From: Tenacibaculum dicentrarchi
GTDB taxonomy: Bacteria > Bacteroidota > Bacteroidia > Flavobacteriales > Flavobacteriaceae
DNA length: 64,000 bases
Reading direction: 5' to 3'
NCBI RefSeq assembly: GCF_964036635.1
Contig: NZ_OZ038524.1
Location: 1,927,001-1,991,000 of the forward strand
Under the pieces are notes generated by a model. That model was not told the DNA's origin. It searched no databases and worked only from the letters and a program-made list of their open reading frames with translations. The stretch's first letter is position 1. Each line of letters starts with the position of its first letter. Positions 30,156-39,007 of the stretch are shown one piece after another. The translations under genes were made by a program, and so were the position numbers.

Positions 30156-31259
30156 TCATCTTTTTTTACATTCAATAATATGAAACTTTTTAGTGTTTCC
30201 TATTATTTTTATATTGGTAAAAACTTTCTCTAAATGCGTTTTGTAATTCAAATGTGTATTTGCTACTAATACGAAACGTCCGCTTGATTTTAAACAACGT
30301 GCTACTCCTTTAAATAAAGCAATAGTTACTTCTATATTATTTTCATGTTCAAAATGAAAAGGCGGATTAGAAACTACTAAATCAAAACTTGCTGTTTCTA
30401 AATCATCTAAATTATCGGCACAGACAAATTTTGCATTTTCTGCTGTTATATTTAATTTAGAAGAAGCAATTGCTATATTAAAATCATCAACTAAAGTTAC
30501 CGCTGATTTTGGATTTTTGTCTAAAACATCGTAAGCAATAACACCGTTACCAGAAGCAACATCTAACACTTTTAGTTCATTTTCTTGTACTTCTAAATTC
30601 TCTAAGAAAAACTGTGTTCCATAATCAATTTTATCCGAAGAAAAAACTCCGTAATATTGCTTTATAGAATCATCTTTCCAAGGAATTTCATTCAATAATT
30701 CTTTTTCTTGAATAGCTGTTTTAGGTGTTTTAGGTGTTTTTAAAACTAACAATCTTGCTTTTTTCCAAGCATTGGTTTGTTCTACTTCTTCAAAATATCG
30801 TTCGGCTTTTTTAAGATACGCACGAGAAAAATATTTAGTCATAAAACCACAAACAACTACTGTATTTTCATTTGCTGATTTATAAATTTGTTGTAAAAAC
30901 AGTTCAAATAACTCTACTGATTTTGGTAATTTAACTAAAGCTAAATCAACCTTTTCTAAAGTATCTAAAGGAGTTTTATAAACAACATCCGTAGATAAAT
31001 TATTTAATTTTAAATTTTGGGTAATTGCTTTTTTCTGACTTGCATATGCCCAAATAGTAGTTAATTTTTTAGTATTTAATAAAGTATTAAAAACACCAAA
31101 TCTATCATTATATATATGAATATTTTCAATCTCTAAATCGGTAATATAATCAAGCGTTAATAGCTCTGCATTGCTCCAAGCACGTAACGATTTATCATCA
31201 GTTTTAGGATACCTTTCTAATTGATATTTTTTAGCGTTTAATTGTAATTTTGTTTCCAT
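30156..31259 (-). CDS. rlmG: 23S rRNA (guanine-N2) methyltransferase, RlmG/RsmC type
   Basis: A 367-residue protein with the two-domain plan of the RlmG/RsmC family: a degenerate N-terminal methyltransferase fold and an active C-terminal one. The C-terminal half has the SAM-binding LKVLDVASGNGVIAYDVL and the catalytic N-P-P-F motif (VVSNPPFHFEHENNIEV, near residue 297). The ending RFVLVANTHLNYKTHLEKVF and NTKKFHIIECKKR matches RlmG, which modifies G1835 of 23S rRNA in E. coli, better than RsmC. A bidirectional terminator follows. The precise target base is inferred from the family. Confidence 0.75.
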   Translation of the reverse strand: METKLQLNAKKYQLERYPKTDDKSLRAWSNAELLTLDYITDLEIENIHIYNDRFGVFNTLLNTKKLTTIWAYASQKKAITQNLKLNNLSTDVVYKTPLDTLEKVDLALVKLPKSVELFELFLQQIYKSANENTVVVCGFMTKYFSRAYLKKAERYFEEVEQTNAWKKARLLVLKTPKTPKTAIQEKELLNEIPWKDDSIKQYYGVFSSDKIDYGTQFFLENLEVQENELKVLDVASGNGVIAYDVLDKNPKSAVTLVDDFNIAIASSKLNITAENAKFVCADNLDDLETASFDLVVSNPPFHFEHENNIEVTIALFKGVARCLKSSGRFVLVANTHLNYKTHLEKVFTNIKIIGNTKKFHIIECKKR

Positions 31260-31309
31260 TATTTTGATAAATTCTTTATGTATTTAGAACTTGATATTTA
31301 ATTAATTTT

Positions 31310-32824
31310 TTATTGTAAATCGTACACAGCATCTAAAGACTGAATTTCTCCAGCTTTATTTCTTCTAAAAATATGTGTTGCTTTAACGTCGGCAATCGAG
31401 TCTTTCCCCATAGCCGCCACCACTTCTTTTACGGCATCAATCGTTTTATTATGATAATTTTTAACACGAATATTTTTATCGGCAACCACTAAAGCTTCTA
31501 CCAAGTCTTCTTCTTGTGTTGCAACACCAACAGGACAGGTATCTAAATTACATTCACGTGCCTGAATACAACCTAAACTTAGCATAAAACTACGTGCCAT
31601 ACCAATTGCATCAGCACCTAAAGCTTTGTATTTTACAATATCAAAAGCATCAATAGCCTTACCACTTGCTATAATTTTTATTTGATTTCTTAATTTATAT
31701 TTTTTCAAAGTTTTATTAACAAAAGCCAAACCATCTAATAATGGCGTTCCTATATAATTAGAAAATTCTATTGGCGCAGAACCTGTACCTCCTTCACCTC
31801 CATCAACTGCAATAAAATCAGGATAATTATTAGCATCAGCAAATGCTTTTATCATTGCTTCAATTTCATCGTTATCACCTACACAAAATTTAATTCCAAC
31901 AGGTTTTCCTTCGGATAAATCTCTCACTTTTTGAATAAAAACAATCATTTCATCAAAATTAGAAAAAGCCGAATGCCCTGGAGGCGAATCTACACGTGTA
32001 AAAGGTTCTACAGCACGAATTTTTGCAATTTCTTCGGTGTTTTTTTTAGCGGGTAAAATTCCGCCATGACCTGGTTTTGCACCTTGCGAAAATTTTATTT
32101 CAATCATTTTTACTTCAGGACGAATGGCATTTTCTTTAAAAATTTCGGCATCGAAAACACGTTTTCCGTTTACACTCTTTCCTGCTCCAAAATAACCTGT
32201 TCCTACTTGAAAAATTAAATCACCACCTTGTAAATGATGTGGCGATATTCCACCTTCGCCAGTATTATGAGCAAAATCAGCCATTTTAGCACCTTGATTT
32301 AACGCCATAATTGCGTTTTTACTTAACGAACCAAAAGACATCGCCGAAATATTAATAATAGAAGCATCGTATTTTTGAGTACATTTATCAGAACCAAAAA
32401 GCACTCTTTCACCATCAATATGATGATGGTCTTTTGGAAATAACGAATGTTTTACAAACTCATATCCTTTTTCATATAAATTATGTTGCGTACCAAAAGG
32501 AACGGTTTCAATTTCTTTTTTAGAACGCTGATAAACAAGACTTCTTTTTTCTCTATTAATTGGTGTTCCGTTTAAATCATCTTCAATAAAATATTGTTGA
32601 ATTTTTTCACGCTCTTCTTCAAAAACCCATCGCAAACGAGCTACCACAGGAAAAGAACGCATTAAAGAATGGTTTTGTTGAATAAAAGCATCATATAAAG
32701 CTAATAAAGTTACTGCCGATGCAATTGTTAATAAAATAAAATTCCCCATTTCAGGCATAAAATAAACCAATATACCGCACAAGGCATTAACAATAATAAT
32801 AACAGCAAGAATTGTATCTCTCAT
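31310..32824 (-). CDS. FMN-binding glutamate-synthase-family protein, membrane anchored
   Basis: A 504-residue protein with one or two N-terminal membrane helices (about 1-50) and then the FMN-binding central domain of glutamate synthase. Visible landmarks are GEGGISPHHLQGGDLIFQVGTGYFG, FSQGAKPGHGGILPAKK, the phosphate-binding DGGEGGTGSAP and the iron-sulfur cysteines C-x5-C-x4-C in GCIQARECNLDTCPVG. It lacks the amidotransferase domain and the C-terminal GXGXG domain of GltB, so it is not a complete glutamate synthase. Members of this stand-alone family have no settled function; a glutamate-synthase-like or other oxidoreductase role is possible. It lies between rpmE2 and rlmG on the same strand but after a terminator. 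Confidence 0.85.
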   Translation of the reverse strand: MRDTILAVIIIVNALCGILVYFMPEMGNFILLTIASAVTLLALYDAFIQQNHSLMRSFPVVARLRWVFEEEREKIQQYFIEDDLNGTPINREKRSLVYQRSKKEIETVPFGTQHNLYEKGYEFVKHSLFPKDHHHIDGERVLFGSDKCTQKYDASIINISAMSFGSLSKNAIMALNQGAKMADFAHNTGEGGISPHHLQGGDLIFQVGTGYFGAGKSVNGKRVFDAEIFKENAIRPEVKMIEIKFSQGAKPGHGGILPAKKNTEEIAKIRAVEPFTRVDSPPGHSAFSNFDEMIVFIQKVRDLSEGKPVGIKFCVGDNDEIEAMIKAFADANNYPDFIAVDGGEGGTGSAPIEFSNYIGTPLLDGLAFVNKTLKKYKLRNQIKIIASGKAIDAFDIVKYKALGADAIGMARSFMLSLGCIQARECNLDTCPVGVATQEEDLVEALVVADKNIRVKNYHNKTIDAVKEVVAAMGKDSIADVKATHIFRRNKAGEIQSLDAVYDLQ

Positions 32825-32866
32825 TTTTATAAATTTTGTAGGCTAAAATACAAGATTTTCAGCATA

Positions 32867-32897
32867 AAAAAAGCTCTAACTAGTGTTAGAGCTTTTA
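32867..32897 (-). terminator. rpmE2 terminator
   Basis: AAAAGCTCTAAC-tagt-GTTAGAGCTTTT, a 12-bp stem with a T run on the minus strand, 21 bases after the L31 stop codon. Confidence 0.88.
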
Positions 32898-32917
32898 AAT
32901 ATTGTAGATATTTGAAA

Positions 32918-33169
32918 TTACTTCTTGAATTTCGCATATTTATTTTTGAACTTATCAATACGTCCAGCAGTATCTATTAATTTAGATTTACCTGTATAGA
33001 AAGGGTGAGAAGTTCTTGAAATTTCTAATTTGATTAATGGATACTCTGTTCCTTCTACGTCTAAAGTTTCTTTAGTGTTAGCAGTTGAACGTGTTAAAAA
33101 TACATCTCCGTTAGACATATCTTTAAAAGCTACCATTCTATAATTTTCTGGATGTATTCCTTTACGCAT
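32918..33169 (-). CDS. rpmE2: 50S ribosomal protein L31, type B
   Basis: An 83-residue ribosomal protein. It begins [11 protein letters not shown] and contains [20 protein letters not shown], both standard for L31. It lacks the zinc-binding cysteines of type A L31, so it is the zinc-independent (C-minus) type B form that is the usual L31 in this group. It has its own terminator and appears to be a single-gene unit. Confidence 0.96.
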   Translation of the reverse strand: MRKGIHPENYRMVAFKDMSNGDVFLTRSTANTKETLDVEGTEYPLIKLEISRTSHPFYTGKSKLIDTAGRIDKFKNKYAKFKK

Positions 33170-33352
33170 CTTAAATGACTTTTAAATTGTTTATTTTTTT
33201 TATCAAACATTGTAAAAATGGTAAGGTTTTACACTAAAAATAAATTTTAGCTGTTTGAGATTGCAAATTTAACCATATTTTTTAATTTTCAAACAAATAA
33301 ATTGTTTTAATTTGTAGTATAATCGAATAAACAAGAAATCAAACCATAAAAT

Positions 33353-34393
33353 ATGCGTATTTACTCCTACTTAGCCTTCGCTTTATCAATAACGTGCATC
33401 ACTTCTTGTAGTCAATCAGACTACAAATTTAAGTTAGATACCTCTAAAAAAACTACTTTAGGGCAAAAAGCTGCTATTAAATTCGAACAAATTAAAGGTG
33501 AAAAGATTGATTCTGTTCATTTGTTTATCAATAAAAAACGTGTAAATAAAACTCAAACAAACGTTAGCATTAATACTGCCGATTTTGGTGTTGGTAAACA
33601 TGCGGTAACTGCGCTAGCTTTTTATCCGAAGAAATCTAAAAAAATTACTGGAGCTATTGAAATTTTAGCCCAAAATGCACCTGCCGTTTATAGCTACAAA
33701 GTTATAAATACCTATCCGCATGATAAAAAATCTTATACCCAAGGCTTAGAATTTAAAGATGGTTTTTTATACGAAACTACTGGGCGTAGAGGCGAATCTA
33801 CCCTACGAAAAGTAGCTTTAAAAACGGGGGAAGTTCTTCAGAAAATTGATTTAGATAAAAAATATTTCGGTGAAGGAATGACTATTTTTAACAATAAAAT
33901 TTACTGGTTAACCTGGCAAGCTCGCAAGGGTTTTATTTACGATTTAGAAACTTTTAAACAACTTGGCGAATTTGATTATAAAAACAGTAATCAAGGTTGG
34001 GGATTAACGCACAACCAAAATGAGTTGATTAAAACAGATGGAACCAATAAAATATGGTTTTTAAATGCCGATAATCAAACAGAAAAAAGAAATATTCAGG
34101 TTTATACCAATAAATATGCGGTTGATAACTTGAATGAAATTGAATTAATTAACGGGAAAATTTACGCCAATAAATGGCAACAAAATTCTATTTTAATTAT
34201 CAATCCTAAAACAGGAGCTGTTGATGGCGTTGCTAACTTAAACGGGTTAAGAGATATTGTTGCAAAAAATCAAACTTTAGATGATAATGACGATGTTTTA
34301 AACGGAATTGCTTACGATGCTCAAAATAATCGCTTGTTTGTTACCGGGAAACATTGGGGTAAATTATTTGAAATTGAACTAATTAAAAAATAA
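33353..34393 (+). CDS. Glutaminyl-peptide cyclotransferase, lipoprotein
   Basis: A 346-residue lipoprotein: the signal ends in I-T-S-C with the lipidated cysteine at 19. A short Ig-like region (about 20-110) precedes the glutamine cyclotransferase beta-propeller, recognised by YPHDKKSYTQGLEFKDGFLYETTGRRGESTLRK, YFGEGMTIFNNKIYWLTW, the conserved W-G-L-T-H and the late LNGIAYDAQNNRLFVTGKHWGKLFEI. This is the plant-type (papaya-like) fold, not the zinc-type animal enzyme. It turns N-terminal glutamine into pyroglutamate. Many flavobacterial proteins exported by type IX secretion have N-terminal pyroglutamate, which would suit a periplasmic enzyme; that link is inference. Confidence 0.9.
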   Translation: MRIYSYLAFALSITCITSCSQSDYKFKLDTSKKTTLGQKAAIKFEQIKGEKIDSVHLFINKKRVNKTQTNVSINTADFGVGKHAVTALAFYPKKSKKITGAIEILAQNAPAVYSYKVINTYPHDKKSYTQGLEFKDGFLYETTGRRGESTLRKVALKTGEVLQKIDLDKKYFGEGMTIFNNKIYWLTWQARKGFIYDLETFKQLGEFDYKNSNQGWGLTHNQNELIKTDGTNKIWFLNADNQTEKRNIQVYTNKYAVDNLNEIELINGKIYANKWQQNSILIINPKTGAVDGVANLNGLRDIVAKNQTLDDNDDVLNGIAYDAQNNRLFVTGKHWGKLFEIELIKK

Positions 34394-34738
34394 TACTTTT
34401 ACTTTTTTAATTATTATTAGCGTCTGTTTAAAGTTCATTTAAAAACGTTTTATAACTAAAAAAGAATACGTCAACCTGAATTTATTTCAGGTTAGCATCC
34501 TGATTTGCCGTAATTATTGGCTTTTTTTGATGATTCTTGTCAATTCGAGTGATTTTAATGACTAAAAGGAATTAAAATTGTATCGAGAATTTGAATTCTT
34601 TTATGTTGATAAATTCTAATTGACTTTAATATTAAATAAGTTCTCGATACAATTTTTTGAGGAAAAAAAATCACTCGAACTGACAGTTTATTTAATTTTA
34701 AACAGCCGCTTAACTTAAACAACTAACAACATTTATAT
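34394..34738. other. Intergenic region with nested inverted repeats
   Basis: The 345 bases between the cyclotransferase and the beta-helix lipoprotein hold no gene. They contain a small palindrome AACCTGAA-tttat-TTCAGGTT (34473-34493) and a larger nested inverted repeat (34539-34684, listed separately). The last 50 bases are AT-rich and must hold the next promoter, which was not recognised. Confidence 0.6.
34539..34684. repeat. Nested inverted-repeat element
   Basis: Two nested pairs of arms. Outer: GTCAATTCGAGTGATTTT (34539-34556) against AAAATCACTCGAACTGAC (34667-34684), one mismatch in 18. Inner: AAAATTGTATCGAGAA (34574-34589) against TTCTCGATACAATTTT (34641-34656), perfect over 16. The whole could fold into a long interrupted hairpin or be a small non-autonomous mobile element. 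No coding sequence is inside. Confidence 0.7.
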
Positions 34739-36229
34739 ATGAGATATTTATTACTGATTTTAGCTAGTATTAGTTTAATTGTTGTTAGTTCTTGCAGAAA
34801 AGATTTTAATACTGTTCCGAATTTTGGAAAATTAGAATTTTCAAAAGACACCATTTTTTTAGATACCATTTTTTCAAATATCGGCTCTACAACGCACACT
34901 TTAAAAGTATATAACCGATCTAATAAAGCTATTACAATTCCTGAAATTAAATTAGAAAACGGAGCTACTTCTAAATACCGTTTAAACGTTGATGGATTGT
35001 CGGGTAAAAATTTTACCGATATTAATATTTTAGCCAAAGACAGCATGTATATTTTTATAGAAACTACTGTCGACTTCAATAATATTCCAACACCTTTATA
35101 TACCGATAAATTACTTTTTGATAACGGAAATAAGCAGCAAAAAGTACCATTAATTACCTTAATTAAAGACGCTTATTTTATATTTCCTTCAAAAAACAAC
35201 AGCAATTTTAAAACACTTACTATCGATGGTAAAAACACTAAAATAGCCTGTCGTTTTTTAACTGACGATGAATTAAATTTAACCGATAAAAAACCCTATG
35301 TAATTTATGGATATGCGACTGTTCCTTCGGATAAAAAACTAACAATCAATGCAGGGACAAACATTTATTTCCATAAAAACTCAGGTTTAATTATTGATAA
35401 AAAAGCCCGCTTAAAAATTAACGGAACACTGGATAAAAAGGTAACCTTTCAAGGCGATAAACTAGCACATCATTACCGTAAAACTCCAGGGCAATGGGGC
35501 TGTATTTGGCTGCGTTCAGGAAGCTTGAATAATGAGATTAATCATGCCATTATAAAAAATGGAACTGTAGGTGTTTTAGTCGATAATATTGGGCAAAAAA
35601 ACAGCCCTACTCTTCTAATTAAAAACACCGAAATTTATACTAATTCCTACTACGGTATTTTAGGAAGAGATACACATATTGAAGCCGAAAACCTAGTTAT
35701 TGGTAACGCAGGAAAAGCATCTTTAGCATGTATTTCTGGTGGAAATTATAATTTTACACACAGTACATTTGCCAATTATTGGAACAATAGTATACGTCAA
35801 AAACCAACTGTTTTTATAAATAATTATAACACTTTTACAGATGATAATCAAACAGTAAAAACCATCACAGAAGATTTAATAAACGCTAATTTCATCAATT
35901 GTATTATTGAAGGAAATAACAATACCGAACTTATCTTTGATAAAAAAGAAGATGGTATTTTTAATTATCGTATTGAAAATTCATTAATTCGTGGCGCTTC
36001 TAATAATTCTTTAAACTTTAATGATGCCACACATTTTAAAAACATCCTTTTAAATGGAAACCCAAATTTTAAGGATGTTGATGAAAACGATTTTAGAATC
36101 GGCGAAAACTCCGATGCTATTAATAAGGCAAAAAAAACAAGTACATTTAACGATATTTTAAATATTTCAAGAAAAACAAATCCTGATATTGGCGCATATC
36201 AGCACATAACATTTAAAAAAGATGAGTAA
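34739..36229 (+). CDS. Lipoprotein with right-handed beta-helix region
   Basis: A 496-residue conserved Bacteroidetes-type lipoprotein: signal peptide ending V-V-S-S-C, lipidated cysteine at 19. Residues about 30-130 look like an Ig/ASH-like strand-rich domain (TIFSNIGSTTHTLKVYNRSNKAITIPEIKLENG). From about 180 the sequence forms short repeated strands typical of a parallel beta-helix (LTINAGTNIYFHKNSGLIIDKKARLKINGTL, HAIIKNGTVGVLVDN, NTEIYTNSYYGILG), as in pectate-lyase-like or polysaccharide-binding proteins. No catalytic residues were identified. Its end overlaps the following SDR gene by eight bases, so they share a transcript. The function is unknown. Confidence 0.8.
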   Translation: MRYLLLILASISLIVVSSCRKDFNTVPNFGKLEFSKDTIFLDTIFSNIGSTTHTLKVYNRSNKAITIPEIKLENGATSKYRLNVDGLSGKNFTDINILAKDSMYIFIETTVDFNNIPTPLYTDKLLFDNGNKQQKVPLITLIKDAYFIFPSKNNSNFKTLTIDGKNTKIACRFLTDDELNLTDKKPYVIYGYATVPSDKKLTINAGTNIYFHKNSGLIIDKKARLKINGTLDKKVTFQGDKLAHHYRKTPGQWGCIWLRSGSLNNEINHAIIKNGTVGVLVDNIGQKNSPTLLIKNTEIYTNSYYGILGRDTHIEAENLVIGNAGKASLACISGGNYNFTHSTFANYWNNSIRQKPTVFINNYNTFTDDNQTVKTITEDLINANFINCIIEGNNNTELIFDKKEDGIFNYRIENSLIRGASNNSLNFNDATHFKNILLNGNPNFKDVDENDFRIGENSDAINKAKKTSTFNDILNISRKTNPDIGAYQHITFKKDE

Positions 36230-36905
36230 AAACATAGTAATTACAGGAACTAGCCGAGGGATTGGTTTTGAGTTGGCACAAAAATTTGCAAACCAAGGAC
36301 ACAACGTATTAGCATTATCAAGAAACACAAAACCTTTAGAGCTTGTAAATCATAAAAACATCACAGCTTTATCGGTTGATTTATCAAATAATGATGATTT
36401 AAAAAAAGCCACTGATTTTATTAAAAAACAATGGAATAATGTTGATATTTTAATCAATAATGCTGGTAAATTAATCAACAAACCTTTTACCGAATTAACA
36501 ACTTCCGATTTTGAAGAAGTTTATAAAGTGAATGTTTTTGCAGTTGCCGAAATCACAAAACAACTGATTCCGTTTATGAAAAAAGGAAGTCATGTTGTTA
36601 CCATTAGCTCAATGGGTGGAGTTCAAGGAAGTTTGAAATTTGCAGGTTTGGCGGCATATAGCTCGGCAAAAGGTGCGGTAATTACCTTGTCAGAATTATT
36701 AGCGGAAGAATATAAAGAACAACAAATAGCCTTTAATGTTTTAGCTTTAGGAGCTGTACAAACAGAAATGCTTGAAGAGGCTTTCCCTGGTTATATTGCA
36801 CCTTTATCGGCAAAAGAAATGGCTGACTATATTTTTGATTTCTCATTAACAGGAAGTAAATATTACAACGGACAAGTATTACAGGTTTCTAGCTCTAATC
36901 CATAA
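36222..36905 (+). CDS. Short-chain dehydrogenase/reductase
   Basis: A 227-residue classical SDR. The NAD(P)-binding motif T-G-x-x-x-G-I-G is at residues 8-15 (ITGTSRGIGFELA), the N-N-A-G motif follows near 85, and the catalytic serine (VVTISSMGG) and Y-x-x-x-K (AAYSSAKGA) are in place near 128, 145 and 149. Substrate cannot be inferred. The start codon lies inside the last codons of the lipoprotein gene (GATGAGTAA), so translation is probably coupled. Confidence 0.88.
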   Translation: MSKNIVITGTSRGIGFELAQKFANQGHNVLALSRNTKPLELVNHKNITALSVDLSNNDDLKKATDFIKKQWNNVDILINNAGKLINKPFTELTTSDFEEVYKVNVFAVAEITKQLIPFMKKGSHVVTISSMGGVQGSLKFAGLAAYSSAKGAVITLSELLAEEYKEQQIAFNVLALGAVQTEMLEEAFPGYIAPLSAKEMADYIFDFSLTGSKYYNGQVLQVSSSNP

Positions 36906-36947
36906 AACATTTCAAAAAAGCATAAAAATTAATTTGATATAAAAATT

Positions 36948-37253
36948 ATGAATAGCCTTCAAGTAGAAAATAAAAACATCACTGTAAATAGCAATCAAAA
37001 AAGCGTAGGGATTTCTTTATTACTAACAATTTTTCTAGGTCCATTAGGGCTGTTATATTCAACAAATACAGGATTTATTGTTATGTTAATTTTTAATATT
37101 TTCCTTGCAATTATAACAACTATTAGTACACTTTTCTTAGGTTTTTTAGGATTATTTATTTTGATATTTGGTTTTTCTGTAATTTGGATAATACAAATTA
37201 TATGGGGTATAATAGCGGTTAATAATTATAATTCTCAAAACACTAATCATTAA
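36948..37253 (+). CDS. Small membrane protein, TM2-like
   Basis: A 101-residue protein with a short polar N-terminus (about 20 residues) and two to three hydrophobic segments. SVGISLLLTIFLGPLGLLYST is like the first helix of TM2 or DUF4190-type small membrane proteins, and a second region is almost continuous aliphatic residues up to WGIIAVNNYN. No function can be assigned. Its stop codon (37251-37253) overlaps the proposed ATT start of the SprT-like gene, so the two are likely translated in a coupled way. Confidence 0.7.
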   Translation: MNSLQVENKNITVNSNQKSVGISLLLTIFLGPLGLLYSTNTGFIVMLIFNIFLAIITTISTLFLGFLGLFILIFGFSVIWIIQIIWGIIAVNNYNSQNTNH

Positions 37254-37836
37254 AAACATACTCCTTAAATATATTCCCGAAAAAGCGGTTCCGTTAGTTG
37301 AGTATTTAATTAACGAACATAAAATCAATCTAAAAATTGTAAATCAGCGACAAAGTAAACACGGTGATTTTAGAACTTTTTCGAACGGAGAAACACAAAT
37401 AACTGTTAATAATAATTTAAATAAACATCAGTTTTTATTAACATTAATTCATGAAATTGCACATCATATTACGCATAAAAAATTTGGACAAGTACAGCCT
37501 CACGGCAAAGAATGGAAAACTATCTTTCAACATTTAATGTTACCTTTTTTGTATCCTGCTATTTATCCGAAGAAAATACTTCCTTACTTGGCTAATTATC
37601 TTAAAAACCCGAAGGCAAGTACCGATTCCGATGTTCATTTATCGCTAGCTTTAAGAGATGGAAAAGCTGAAACTGGTAAAAAATTTATTTTTGAAATTCC
37701 GAAAGAAAGTACTTTTCAATTTAAAAATACCTTATATAAAAAAGGAAATAAGCGAAAAACACGTTACGAATGCTTAAATTTAACAAATAAACGAGTCTAT
37801 CTTTTTAATCAAAATGCAGAAGTTATAAACCTCTGA
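37249..37836 (+). CDS. SprT-like zinc metalloprotein, apparent ATT start
   Basis: The frame is open from 37216 to the stop at 37834-37836. It encodes a SprT-like protein with the zinc motif H-E-I-A-H-H near 37450-37467 (LTLIHEIAHHITHKKFG) followed by QPHGKEWKTIF. Homologous-looking sequence begins before this motif: KNILLKYIPEKAVPLVEYLI and LKIVNQRQSKHGDFR. There is no ATG, GTG, TTG or CTG in frame until ATG at 37537, which lies after the zinc motif and would give a useless 99-residue fragment. The best start is ATT at 37249 (ATTAAAAACATA), overlapping the previous stop codon by three bases, which gives about 195 residues. Alternatively the start codon has mutated and the gene is silent. Confidence 0.7.
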   Translation: MKNILLKYIPEKAVPLVEYLINEHKINLKIVNQRQSKHGDFRTFSNGETQITVNNNLNKHQFLLTLIHEIAHHITHKKFGQVQPHGKEWKTIFQHLMLPFLYPAIYPKKILPYLANYLKNPKASTDSDVHLSLALRDGKAETGKKFIFEIPKESTFQFKNTLYKKGNKRKTRYECLNLTNKRVYLFNQNAEVINL

Positions 37837-37856
37837 CATTAAAAAATTAACAGCTT

Positions 37857-38939
37857 ATGAATAACAATTATTACGCAGTAATTATGGCAGGTGGTGTCGG
37901 TTCTCGGTTTTGGCCTGTAAGTACACAAGAATATCCGAAGCAATTTCATGATATGTTAGGTACTGGTGAATCGTTAATTCAACGTACTTTTAATCGAATT
38001 AATCAATTAATTCCTGCCGAAAATATTTTAATTTCAACCAATGAACATTACGAAGAATTAGTTTTAAAACAATTATCAAAAACTAGCAAACGGCAATTAT
38101 TATTAGAGCCTACAATGCGAAATACCGCACCGTGTATTTTGTATTCAGCTTTAAAAACATACGCTCAAAACCCTGATGCGGTACTATTAATTGCACCTTC
38201 CGATCATTGGATTGAAGATGAAATTGAATTTTTAAATAACATAAAAACAAGCTTTGAAGTATCTGAAAAAAATGATATTTTAATGACCCTTGGTATTCAG
38301 CCCAATGCCCCAAACACAGGCTATGGTTATATTAAGTTTGAAGAAAATTCTGTAGAAGATTCAACCATTAAAAAAGTAAAAAAATTTACCGAAAAACCCA
38401 ATTTAGAAACTGCAAAAGAATTTTTAAAAAATGGTGATTTTTTATGGAATGCGGGAATTTTTGTTTGGTCGGCTAAGAGTATTTTAAAAGCTTTTAAAGA
38501 TCATTTACCTGAAATGTTTGCTATTTTAAATACTGATAATAATATTTATAATACTAATTTAGAAGCTAGTTTTATCAAAAAAAATTATGAAAAATGTGAA
38601 AATATTTCGATTGATTACGGCATAATGGAGCGTTCAGATAATGTATATGTATTACCCATTAATGTTGGTTGGAATGACCTCGGGACTTGGGGTTCATTAT
38701 ATCAAAAATTAAATAAAGATACTCAGCAAAATGCTGTTGTAGGTGCAAATGCTATTTTTAGAGATGCAAATGGAAATATGGTTAGCACAGAAAATGGTAA
38801 AAAAATAATCATTCAAGGGCTAAACGATTTTATTATAGTCGAAAAAGAGGATACTATTTTAATTTGCCCTAAAAAAGATGAACAAGACATTAAGCAAATT
38901 AGCGCATTAGCAACTACCGAGTTTTCAAAATTAAACTAA
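37857..38939 (+). CDS. manC: Mannose-1-phosphate guanylyltransferase
   Basis: A 360-residue nucleotidyltransferase that makes GDP-mannose from mannose-1-phosphate and GTP for glycans and O-antigen-like polymers. Landmarks: the pyrophosphorylase signature VIMAGGVGSRFWPVSTQEYPKQF (residues 8-30), LIQRTFNRI, LLEPTMRNTAPCI, IAPSDHWI and the F-x-E-K-P strand (KKFTEKPNLETA), with GWNDLGTWGSLY near the end. It has only the transferase domain and no C-terminal phosphomannose isomerase domain, as in the short bacterial form. It starts 20 bases after the SprT-like gene, so the two are probably cotranscribed, a pairing without an obvious functional reason. Confidence 0.93.
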   Translation: MNNNYYAVIMAGGVGSRFWPVSTQEYPKQFHDMLGTGESLIQRTFNRINQLIPAENILISTNEHYEELVLKQLSKTSKRQLLLEPTMRNTAPCILYSALKTYAQNPDAVLLIAPSDHWIEDEIEFLNNIKTSFEVSEKNDILMTLGIQPNAPNTGYGYIKFEENSVEDSTIKKVKKFTEKPNLETAKEFLKNGDFLWNAGIFVWSAKSILKAFKDHLPEMFAILNTDNNIYNTNLEASFIKKNYEKCENISIDYGIMERSDNVYVLPINVGWNDLGTWGSLYQKLNKDTQQNAVVGANAIFRDANGNMVSTENGKKIIIQGLNDFIIVEKEDTILICPKKDEQDIKQISALATTEFSKLN

Positions 38940-38941
38940 AA

Positions 38942-38975
38942 AACAGCGCCTTTTTAACTAAAAAAAGGCGCTGTT
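38942..38975. terminator. Bidirectional terminator between manC and the desaturase gene
   Basis: AACAGCGCCTTTTT pairs with AAAAAGGCGCTGTT; strong GC-rich stem between convergent genes, three bases after the manC stop. Confidence 0.85.
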
Positions 38976-39007
38976 ATCTTTTGAATTACTTTCAGCTTAT
39001 TCTCAAA

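Noticed and set aside
34723..35079. Minus-strand frame of 118 codons over the start of the beta-helix lipoprotein gene
   Set aside because: The plus strand has a clean lipoprotein signal and a 496-codon frame; the antisense frame has no start context or recognisable product.
37537..37836. 99-codon gene starting at ATG 37537
   Set aside because: The conserved zinc motif of the SprT family lies upstream in the same open frame, so this ATG is internal to the real gene.
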